NCBI GenBank assembly: GCA_035707965.1
Contig: DASSTJ010000202.1
Location: forward strand, 1 to 64,000
DNA length: 64,000 bases
DNA from: DASSTJ01 sp035707965
Lineage (GTDB): Bacteria > Actinomycetota > Actinomycetes > Actinomycetales > Angustibacteraceae
Reading direction: 5' to 3'
Both the position numbers and the translations under genes were made by a program. Below, piece after piece: positions 15,885 to 22,944 of the stretch; the stretch's first letter is position 1, and each line of letters begins with the position of its first letter. The notes beneath the pieces were generated by a model. It saw only the letters and a list, made by a program, of their open reading frames with translations, had not been told where the DNA came from and made no database searches.

Positions 15885-17513
15885 TCACCCGACGAGCTCG
15901 TCGTGGACGACGCGACCCCCGACCACGGTGCGCAAGCAGTGAGGGGCCGCGACGCCGGGCGCGAGGTCCGGAAGGCCGGGAGTGCCCGACCGGGGGTCGG
16001 TGCTCCAGGCCTGGACGCGCTCGTCCGGTGCCTGCACCACGAGGTCGGACGGCGACCACACGGCCAGCGTGGCCGGCGCGCCGGGCGCCAGCACGCCGCC
16101 GTCGTCGCGACCGGCCGTCCGCCACGCGCCGCGCGTGTGCGCCAGGAACGCTGCCCGGACGCTGATCCGCTGCTCCGGCTCGTGGTGGAAGGCGCAGGCG
16201 CGCAGCGCCTCCCACGGGGCGAACGGTGTGACCGGGGAGTCCGAGCCGAGCGCGAGCGGCACGCCGGCGGACGCCAGGTCGGCGAAGCGGTTCATGGCGC
16301 GCGCCCGTAGCCGTCCCAGCCGCTCCGCGTACAGGCCGTCGGCTCCGCCCCACCAGGCGTCGAAGACCGGCTGCACGCTGGCGTGGACGCCGAGGTCCAC
16401 AAGCGTCCCCAGGGCGGCGGCGTCCAGCATCTCGACGTGCTCGAGACGATGGCGGGCGCGACGCAGCGCCGACGCCCCGACCACCTCTTCCGCGAGCCGG
16501 AGCCCGCTCACGACGGCGTCGGCCCCGGCGTCGCCGATCACGTGGAACCCGGCCTGCAGTCCCTCCTGGGTGCAGGCCACGACGTGGTCACGCACCTGCT
16601 CTGCGGTGAGGTAGAGGAACCCCGACGTCTCCGGCGCGTCGGCGTACGGGTCCCGGAGCGCCGCCGTTCTCGAGCCGATGGAGCCGTCGACGCACAGGTC
16701 TCCGGCGAGACCGCGGAGCCCCCGCGCGGCGGGGAGCCGCAGGGACGCGACCAGATCGCGCGCCTCGTCCGCGGTCGCGACGAGCTGCCCGCGGTAGGGG
16801 ACGACGTCGGGCAGTGGCTCGTCGTCGACGAGCGCGACGAGCGCTCGCAGGTCGTCCGGGGTGCCGATGTGCGGGGCTGACATCTCGTGGAGGACGCCGA
16901 TCCCGGCACGGGCGGCCGCCGTCAGCGCCGTGCGCTGGAGGTCCGTGCGGTGCGCCGCGGTCAGCGACGCCCGGGTCGCGTCTCGCGCGGCGGCATGCGC
17001 GTCGCGGTCGACCCGTCCGTCGCCGTGCCAGCCCTCCCGCTCGCGCAGGCCGACCGCCGACGCGAGCGCGCTCGACACCACGGCCGAGTGCACGTCCACC
17101 CGGGACAGGTAGACCGAGCCGCCGTACGACGCCCGGTCGAGCTCCGCCATGGTCGGCGGGCGCCCCTCCGGCCAGCCCCGCTCGTCCCAGCCGTGCCCGA
17201 GCACGGGTCGACCAGCAGACCGACGGGCGGCGTCCTCCACCCGCGAGAGCACCTCGGCCAGCGACCGCGCCGACGCCAGGTCGACCCCGGTCAGCGCCAG
17301 CCCGGTCTCCGTGACGTGGGCGTGCGCGTCGACGAACGCGGGGGTGACCAGAGCTCGGTCAAGGTCCACGACGGCGTCCGCCGACTCGGCGTGGGCCGCA
17401 GCCGCCTCGTCCGAGCCCACCCATCCCACGGTGTCGCCGTCAACCAGGAGGGCCGTGGCGAACGGGTCGGCAGGCGAGTAGACGTTGCCGTTGCGGTAGA
17501 GCGTGGTGGTCAC
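15885..17513 (-). CDS. Amidohydrolase family protein (YtcJ-like, amidohydrolase 3)
   Basis: 542 aa from GTG 17513. N-terminal small beta domain, then the metal-binding HxH in VDAHAHVTETG, followed by an amidohydrolase barrel with further candidate ligands in HVIGDAGADAV, RHRLEHVEM and LALGSDSPV, and a C-terminal beta domain. The YtcJ subfamily hydrolyses amide bonds of largely unknown substrates. It begins 54 bp after kdd on the same strand and is likely cotranscribed, so a role in N-acylated lysine or diamine intermediates is possible but unproven. Confidence 0.88.
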   Translation of the reverse strand: MTTTLYRNGNVYSPADPFATALLVDGDTVGWVGSDEAAAAHAESADAVVDLDRALVTPAFVDAHAHVTETGLALTGVDLASARSLAEVLSRVEDAARRSAGRPVLGHGWDERGWPEGRPPTMAELDRASYGGSVYLSRVDVHSAVVSSALASAVGLREREGWHGDGRVDRDAHAAARDATRASLTAAHRTDLQRTALTAAARAGIGVLHEMSAPHIGTPDDLRALVALVDDEPLPDVVPYRGQLVATADEARDLVASLRLPAARGLRGLAGDLCVDGSIGSRTAALRDPYADAPETSGFLYLTAEQVRDHVVACTQEGLQAGFHVIGDAGADAVVSGLRLAEEVVGASALRRARHRLEHVEMLDAAALGTLVDLGVHASVQPVFDAWWGGADGLYAERLGRLRARAMNRFADLASAGVPLALGSDSPVTPFAPWEALRACAFHHEPEQRISVRAAFLAHTRGAWRTAGRDDGGVLAPGAPATLAVWSPSDLVVQAPDERVQAWSTDPRSGTPGLPDLAPGVAAPHCLRTVVGGRVVHDELVG

Positions 17514-17567
17514 CGGTCCAGTCTGCCCATCGCCGTGCGGGCTGGACGCGGCGGCCTGCGACCTGGC

Positions 17568-18659
17568 CTAGGCTTCTGCGGCGAGCCGCTGCTCGAAGAG
17601 GCGACGGACGCCTGGGGTCGAGCGCAGCAGCGACAGCGCGTACTGCGCGTGACCCGGGGCGTAGCCGTTGCCGATGAGCATGGTGACGTCTGCGGCCAGA
17701 CCCTCGGCACCGAGAGCCGCGGCGCTGAAAGACGTGGCCATGGAGAAGAACACGACGGTGCCGCCGTCCGCGGTCGCCAGCACGGCGCCGTGCTCGCACC
17801 CAGGCACGTCCACGCAGACGACCGTCACGTCGGCGGGTGCGCCCAGCGGCGTCGACACCGCGGCCGCCAGTCCCAGGGGGTCGCGCGCGTCAGCCAGGCC
17901 GATGTGGTCGGCGAGACCCGCCTCCTCGAGCAGCGCGCGCTCCCGGTCCACCGGCACGATGCCGACGGTCTGGCGCGCACCGGCGTCGCGCGCGGCGGCC
18001 AGGGCCAGGGAGCCCGACTTGCCGGCGGCGCCGACCACGGCGACGGTCGGCGCCAGGCCGCGGTCGAGGTACTGACGCACGAGGCGGGCCACCAGCGCCG
18101 GCGCGCCGCACACGTCCATGACCATGAGCGCGAGCTCCGGGTCGAGGTCGTCCGGCAGGCGGGCTGCGATCGAGCGTCCGAAGAGGATGGCATGACCCTC
18201 CGCGGGGACCCTCTCCCCCAGGCCGTCCCACCGCTCGAGGCCGTCGGTGACGTGCAGCGGCGTGAGGGAGAGCGAGACGAGCGTCGCGACCCGGTCGCCG
18301 ACAGCGAGGCCGAGCGGGCTCGCCTCCCCCACCTCGTCGACCGTGCCGATGAGCATGCCGCCGGAGCCCGTCACAGGGTTCTGCATCTTGCCGCGCGTGC
18401 GGATGATCTCGACCACCTCGGACCGTAGCCCCGCGGCGTCCAGCACCCCGTCCACCGTGTGTGCCGTGGCCAGCTGGCGGTACGAGGCGGCGTCGAGGTT
18501 CAGCGTCTCCACCGCGATGCGTACCTCGTCCGGCCAGATGTCACGACGGGCGTCGAGGACGGTGGCCGCCTGAGGGAGGACCCCCTTCGGCTCCACGACC
18601 CGGTGGGTGCCGACCGGAGACGACGGCGGCGTCGCGACCGGGTTCGGTGATGCGCTCAT
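17568..18659 (-). CDS. kdd: L-erythro-3,5-diaminohexanoate dehydrogenase
   Basis: 363 aa from ATG 18659 with GGAGG upstream. It fits the Kdd family: GTHRVVEPKGVLPQAA at the N-terminus, RTRGKMQNPVTGSGGMLIG, a nucleotide-binding VAVVGAAGKSGSLAL, and C-terminal MLIGNGYAPGHA. It oxidatively deaminates 3,5-diaminohexanoate to 5-amino-3-oxohexanoate with NAD(P)+, the third step of lysine fermentation. Divergent from kamA across about 110 bp that include the inverted repeat at 18741-18757. Confidence 0.94.
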   Translation of the reverse strand: MSASPNPVATPPSSPVGTHRVVEPKGVLPQAATVLDARRDIWPDEVRIAVETLNLDAASYRQLATAHTVDGVLDAAGLRSEVVEIIRTRGKMQNPVTGSGGMLIGTVDEVGEASPLGLAVGDRVATLVSLSLTPLHVTDGLERWDGLGERVPAEGHAILFGRSIAARLPDDLDPELALMVMDVCGAPALVARLVRQYLDRGLAPTVAVVGAAGKSGSLALAAARDAGARQTVGIVPVDRERALLEEAGLADHIGLADARDPLGLAAAVSTPLGAPADVTVVCVDVPGCEHGAVLATADGGTVVFFSMATSFSAAALGAEGLAADVTMLIGNGYAPGHAQYALSLLRSTPGVRRLFEQRLAAEA

Positions 18660-18740
18660 GGTTCCTCCAGGGCGGCCGTCCGCCGATCGGGTCGTCGCGC
18701 TGGAGGCCTGAAAGAAGATGTGCGGCCGCCGTCGCCGTCA

Positions 18741-18757
18741 ACGGGATGTTTTCCCGT
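18741..18757. promoter_or_regulatory. Inverted repeat upstream of kamA, candidate operator
   Basis: ACGGGA (18741-18746), spacer TGTTT, TCCCGT (18752-18757). The site lies 13 bp before the most likely kamA start (GTG 18770), in the kdd-kamA divergent region. It is relatively AT-rich in the centre. An Lrp-type regulator is encoded directly downstream of kamA and is a candidate ligand. Confidence 0.4.
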
Positions 18758-18769
18758 ATGGTGCCACGT

Positions 18770-20242
18770 GTGACGACTCACATCGAGCAGCCCTACCACT
18801 ACCAGCGACGCGAGCTGGTCGAGCCCGACTGGACGCGCCTGCCCGGGTGGCGGGACGTCACCTCCCAGCAGTGGGCCAGCGCCCAGTGGCAGCGGACCAG
18901 CTGCGTCAAGAACGTCAAGCAGCTGCGTGCGGTCATGGGCGACCTGCTCGAGGACCGGTTCTACGCCGACCTCGAGCGTGACCAGGTCGAGCGCGCGACG
19001 ATGTCGATGCTGGTGCCGCCGCAGATGCTCAACACGATGGTGGCGGCAACGGGGGTCTTCGACGAGGGCGGCATGCCGTCGGCCGGCGCCGCCTTCACCG
19101 ACGCCTTCTACGCCGACCCGGTGCGCCGCTACATGCTGCCGGTCTTCAGCGACCGCCGCACGGACTGGCCGAGCCACCCGTTCGCGACGCGGGACTCGCT
19201 GCACGAGCACGACATGTGGGTGGCCGAGGGCCTCACGCACCGCTACCCCACCAAGGTCCTGGCCGAGCTCCTGTCGACCTGCCCCCAGTACTGCGGCCAC
19301 TGCACCCGCATGGACCTGGTGGGCAACTCCACGCCGGTCGTGCCGAAGCTCAAGTTCGATCTCAAGCCGCTGGCGCGCTACGACGCGATGCTCGAGTACC
19401 TCCAGCGAACGCCGTCCGTGCGGGACGTGGTCGTCAGCGGCGGGGACGTCGCCAACATGCCGTGGAAGAACCTCGAGGCCTTCCTCTTGCGGCTGCTGGA
19501 GATCGAGAACATCCGTGACGTGCGCCTCGCGACCAAGGCGTTGATGGGACTGCCCCAGCACTGGCTCGCCGAGGACGTCGTCGAGGGCGTGGGACGCGTG
19601 GCCGACGTGGCACGGGCGCGCGGGGTCAGCCTGGCGATCCACACCCACGTCAACAATGCCCGGTCGGTCACGCCGGCCGTGGCGGCGGCGACGCGCATGA
19701 TGCTGGACGCCGGGGTGCGCGACGTACGCAACCAGGGCGTCCTGATGCGCGGGGTGAACGACTCCACCGAGGACCTGCTCGACCTCTGCTTCGCGCTGCA
19801 GGACGAGGCCGGCATCACGCCGTACTACTTCTACATGTGCGACATGATCCCGTTCAGCGAGCACTGGCGGCTGTCCCTCGCCGAGGCGCAGCACCTGCAG
19901 CACTCGATCATGGGCTACCTCCCGGGCTTCGCGACTCCCCGGATCGTGTGTGACGTGCCGTTCGTCGGCAAGCGCTGGGTGCACCAGGTGCACACCTACG
20001 ACACCGAGCGAGGCATCTCGTACTGGACGAAGAACTACCGGACGTCGATCGAGTCCTCCGACGCCGACGCACTCAACCGTGAGTACGTGTACTACGACCC
20101 GATCTACACCCTGTCGCCGTACGGCCAGCAGTGGTGGCGGGACCACGGCGGCCTCGACTCAGCGCACGCCGAGGCGGTCGAGCAGGCTGCTGCCAGCCGT
20201 CGCGCGGCCGAGGAGCAGGCCAGCCACGCCGTCCACGCCTGA
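18770..20242 (+). CDS. kamA: Lysine 2,3-aminomutase (radical SAM)
   Basis: 490 aa from GTG 18770; ATG 18746 and 18758 are in-frame alternatives. Numbering from 18770, the radical SAM cluster motif is C171-PQY-C175-GH-C178 and is followed by TR180, equivalent to the arginine that binds the lysine carboxylate in the clostridial enzyme. Substrate aspartates are kept in YMCD358 and VCD395VP, and K401 corresponds to the PLP lysine. SGGD and NQGVLMRGVND are also present. The enzyme converts L-lysine to L-beta-lysine. The glycine-rich PLP loop of clostridial KamA is replaced by VPFVGK, so this is a divergent branch. Convergent with lrp (5-bp gap). Confidence 0.9.
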   Translation: MTTHIEQPYHYQRRELVEPDWTRLPGWRDVTSQQWASAQWQRTSCVKNVKQLRAVMGDLLEDRFYADLERDQVERATMSMLVPPQMLNTMVAATGVFDEGGMPSAGAAFTDAFYADPVRRYMLPVFSDRRTDWPSHPFATRDSLHEHDMWVAEGLTHRYPTKVLAELLSTCPQYCGHCTRMDLVGNSTPVVPKLKFDLKPLARYDAMLEYLQRTPSVRDVVVSGGDVANMPWKNLEAFLLRLLEIENIRDVRLATKALMGLPQHWLAEDVVEGVGRVADVARARGVSLAIHTHVNNARSVTPAVAAATRMMLDAGVRDVRNQGVLMRGVNDSTEDLLDLCFALQDEAGITPYYFYMCDMIPFSEHWRLSLAEAQHLQHSIMGYLPGFATPRIVCDVPFVGKRWVHQVHTYDTERGISYWTKNYRTSIESSDADALNREYVYYDPIYTLSPYGQQWWRDHGGLDSAHAEAVEQAAASRRAAEEQASHAVHA

Positions 20243-20247
20243 CCGTG

Positions 20248-20688
20248 TCAGACGGCGGGCGGCCGGTTCTCGTAGGGCGTCGAGAGGACGACGGTCGTGC
20301 GGGTGGAGAGGTTCGCGACCGAGCGGATGCGCGCGAGCAGGTCCTCCAGCGCGCTCGGCGTGGCGACCCGGACCTTGAGGATGTACGACTCCTCCCCCGC
20401 GACCGAGTGGCAGGCCTCGATCTCGGGCAGCTCGGCCAGGCGCTCCGGGGCGTCGTCCGGCGCGGACGGGTCGAGCGGGGTCACGGAGATGAACGCCGTG
20501 AGCGGTAGGGCGACGGCCTCCGGAGACACCTCGGCGTGGTAGCCCGTGATGACACCGCGCTGCTCCAGCCGGCGCACCCGCTGGTGAACCGCGGACGTGG
20601 ACAGCCCGGTCGCTCGGGCCAGATCGGTGTAGCTCATGCGGCCGTCCCGGGTCAGCAGCCGGACGATCTCGCGGTCGGTGTCCTCCAC
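20248..20688 (-). CDS. Lrp/AsnC-family transcriptional regulator
   Basis: 146 aa from GTG 20688. An N-terminal helix-turn-helix (MSYTDLARATGLSTSAVHQRVRRL) is followed by a RAM/ACT-like effector domain with CHSVAGEESYILKV. Such proteins sense amino acids. Its position directly after kamA, between it and the acyl-CoA dehydrogenase gene, makes it the likely lysine-responsive regulator of the kam genes. The start is set by a TAGAGT -10 at 20697-20702, 8 nt upstream; the frame continues upstream into the acyl-CoA dehydrogenase gene without support. Confidence 0.9.
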   Translation of the reverse strand: MEDTDREIVRLLTRDGRMSYTDLARATGLSTSAVHQRVRRLEQRGVITGYHAEVSPEAVALPLTAFISVTPLDPSAPDDAPERLAELPEIEACHSVAGEESYILKVRVATPSALEDLLARIRSVANLSTRTTVVLSTPYENRPPAV

Positions 20689-20716
20689 GAGTAGCGACTC
20701 TATCCGGCGTGCTCGG

Positions 20717-21868
20717 TCAGCCGTGCCGCTGCAGGTGGCGGCCGATGACCATGCGCTGCACCTGGTTCGTGCCCTCGACGATCTGCAGCACCTTGGCCTC
20801 ACGGAACCAGCGCTCGACCGGGAAGTCGCGCACGTAGCCGGCACCCCCGAGCACCTGGACGGCGTCTGTGGTCACCTTCATGCACGTGTCGGTGGCGAAC
20901 AGCTTGGCCATGGCGGCCTGGGGGCTGAACGGCTGCCCGGCGTCGCGTCGGCGGGCTGCCGCCAGGTAGAGCTGGCGGGCCGCGGCCACCTGCGTGGCCA
21001 TGTCGGCAAGAAGGAACGACAGGCCCTGGAAGTCGATGATCGCGCGACCGAACTGCTGCCGGTCACGGGCGTACTCCGTCGCGCACTCGAGCGCCGCCTG
21101 GGCGATCCCGACGGCGCAGGCGGCGATGCCCAGCCGTCCGGAGTCGAGGGCGGACAGCGCGATCGAGAAACCCTGGCCCTCGTCGCCGACCAGCCGATCG
21201 GCGTCGACCCGTGCCCCGTCGAACACGACCTGGGCGGTCTGGGACGAGTGGAAGCCCATCTTGTGCTCCGGCGGGGCGCCGGTGACCCCCGGCGTGTCCG
21301 CGTCGACCAGCAGGCACGAGATGCCCCGTGAGCCGTCGTCGCCGGTCCGCGCCATGAGGCTGTAGAAGTCAGCGATGCCACCGTGGGTGATCCAGGCCTT
21401 GGTGCCGCTCACCACGTACGCGCCGCCGTCGCGTAGCGCGCGGGTACGCAGCGCTGCGGCGTCGGACCCTGAGGTGGTCTCGGACAGGCAGTAGGCGCCC
21501 AGCTGGTCGCCCCCGAGCATGCCGGGCAGCCACCGCTCCTTCTGCTGCGTCGTGCCGAACTGCGCGAGGGGGTAGCAGGCCAGCGTGTGGACGCTCATGC
21601 CGAGTGCCACGGCACCCCACGACGCGGCCAGCTCCTCGAGCACCTGCAGGTAGACGGTGTACGGCTGGTCGCCGCCGCCGTACTCCGACGGGTACGGCAG
21701 CGAGAGCAGCCCGGCCCGCCCCAGGGTGCGGAAGACCTCGCGCGGGAACTGGCCCTTCTCCTCGGCCTCCGCCACGCGTGGCGCGAGCTGGTCGGCGCCC
21801 AGCTCGCCGACCAGCTGCAGGAGGTCGTGCGCCTCGTCGCTGGGCAGCTCGCGCTCGACGCGGGTCAT
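20717..21868 (-). CDS. Acyl-CoA dehydrogenase (short-chain, butyryl-CoA dehydrogenase-like)
   Basis: 383 aa from ATG 21868, preceded by AGGAG. All ACAD hallmarks are present: YCLSETTSGSD, KAWITHGG, FGRAIIDFQGLSF, DAVQVLGGAGYVRDFPVERWFREAK, and the catalytic glutamate in IVEGTNQVQR, the position used by butyryl/short-chain members. Catalyses FAD-dependent interconversion of acyl-CoA and enoyl-CoA. In this context it could reduce crotonyl-CoA, the product of Kal, or oxidise butyryl-CoA. Other short or branched acyl-CoA substrates cannot be excluded. It is upstream of lrp on the same strand. Confidence 0.9.
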   Translation of the reverse strand: MTRVERELPSDEAHDLLQLVGELGADQLAPRVAEAEEKGQFPREVFRTLGRAGLLSLPYPSEYGGGDQPYTVYLQVLEELAASWGAVALGMSVHTLACYPLAQFGTTQQKERWLPGMLGGDQLGAYCLSETTSGSDAAALRTRALRDGGAYVVSGTKAWITHGGIADFYSLMARTGDDGSRGISCLLVDADTPGVTGAPPEHKMGFHSSQTAQVVFDGARVDADRLVGDEGQGFSIALSALDSGRLGIAACAVGIAQAALECATEYARDRQQFGRAIIDFQGLSFLLADMATQVAAARQLYLAAARRRDAGQPFSPQAAMAKLFATDTCMKVTTDAVQVLGGAGYVRDFPVERWFREAKVLQIVEGTNQVQRMVIGRHLQRHG

Positions 21869-21991
21869 GGGTGTGTGCTCCTGGGGTCGGGGGTGCAACC
21901 GGCCTGGCGGCTCGCGCAACTAGTCGGACGTCCCACTAACTCTAGTCCCGCAGTGGCGGCGTCCCCACCGGCCGTCTGCCAGCATGTGCGC

Positions 21992-22942
21992 GTGAGCCGC
22001 CTGATGCTGCTGGACTCGGCGTCCCTGTACTTCCGTGCCTTCTTCGGCGTCCCGTCCTCCGTCACGGCACCCGACGGTTCCCCCGTGAACGCCGTCCGGG
22101 GGTTCCTCGACATGGTCGCCACCTTGGTGACCACGCACCCGCCGACGCGCCTCGTCGCCTGCTGGGACGACGACTGGCGGCCGGAGTTCCGCGTCCAGGC
22201 CATCCCCTCCTACAAGGCCCACCGGCTCGTGCCCGGCAGCGCGGTCGTCGAGGAGTCCCCCGAGGAGCTCACCCCGCAGGTGCCGGTCATCGTCGACGTT
22301 CTCGCAGCCCTCGGCGTCGCCCGGGTCGGGCACCCGGGCTTCGAGGCGGACGACGTGATGGGCACGCTGGCGGAGCGGGCGGCGTCGTCCGGGACGCCGG
22401 TGGACGTGGTGACCGGCGACCGCGACCTCTTCCAGCTCGTCGACGACCAGCGAGCGGTGCGGGTGCTCTACACCGGCAAGGGCGTGCGCAACCTGGACGT
22501 CGTCGACCAGGCGCGCCTGCGGGCGAGGTACGACGTCGCGTCCGGTCGGGACTACGCGGAGATGGCGGTGCTGCGCGGCGACCCGAGCGACGGCCTGCCC
22601 GGCGTGCCGGGCATCGGCGAGAAGACGGCAGCCGGGCTCCTGCGCCGGTTCGGTGGCCTGGCCGGCCTGCTCGACGCGGTCGGCGACCCTGGAACATCCA
22701 TCGCGCCTGGCCAGCGGGCCAAGCTCGCGGCGGCCGCCGACTACCTGGCGGTCGCCCCCACCGTCGTGGACGTCGTGCTCGACGTCCCCGTGCCTGACGA
22801 CCTCGGTGATGCCCTGCCCAGCGGGCCCGCGGACGTCGACGCGCTGACCGAGCTGGCCGACCGGTGGGGTCTGCGCTCGAGCATCAACCGCGTGCTCGCC
22901 GCGTTCGACCAGGCGCACGAGGCGGCGGCCGACCGGGACTGA
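21992..22942 (+). CDS. 5'-3' exonuclease domain protein (PolI N-domain-like)
   Basis: 316 aa from GTG 21992; GTG 21986 and ATG 22004 are alternatives. A stand-alone FEN/PolI-type nuclease: LLDSASLYFRAFF at the N-terminus, the acidic cluster FEADDVMGTLA and VVTGDRDLFQLV, and the helix-hairpin-helix GVPGIGEKTAAGLLRRFG. Typical of actinobacterial paralogues of the PolI 5'-nuclease used in primer removal and repair. It is divergent from the acyl-CoA dehydrogenase and convergent with helY (2-bp gap). Confidence 0.92.
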   Translation: MSRLMLLDSASLYFRAFFGVPSSVTAPDGSPVNAVRGFLDMVATLVTTHPPTRLVACWDDDWRPEFRVQAIPSYKAHRLVPGSAVVEESPEELTPQVPVIVDVLAALGVARVGHPGFEADDVMGTLAERAASSGTPVDVVTGDRDLFQLVDDQRAVRVLYTGKGVRNLDVVDQARLRARYDVASGRDYAEMAVLRGDPSDGLPGVPGIGEKTAAGLLRRFGGLAGLLDAVGDPGTSIAPGQRAKLAAAADYLAVAPTVVDVVLDVPVPDDLGDALPSGPADVDALTELADRWGLRSSINRVLAAFDQAHEAAADRD

Positions 22943-22944
22943 GG

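Noticed and set aside
13809..16310. 833-codon plus-strand frame crossing kamD, plsC and amidohydrolase
   Set aside because: Overlaps three genes with clear motifs; a composition artefact.
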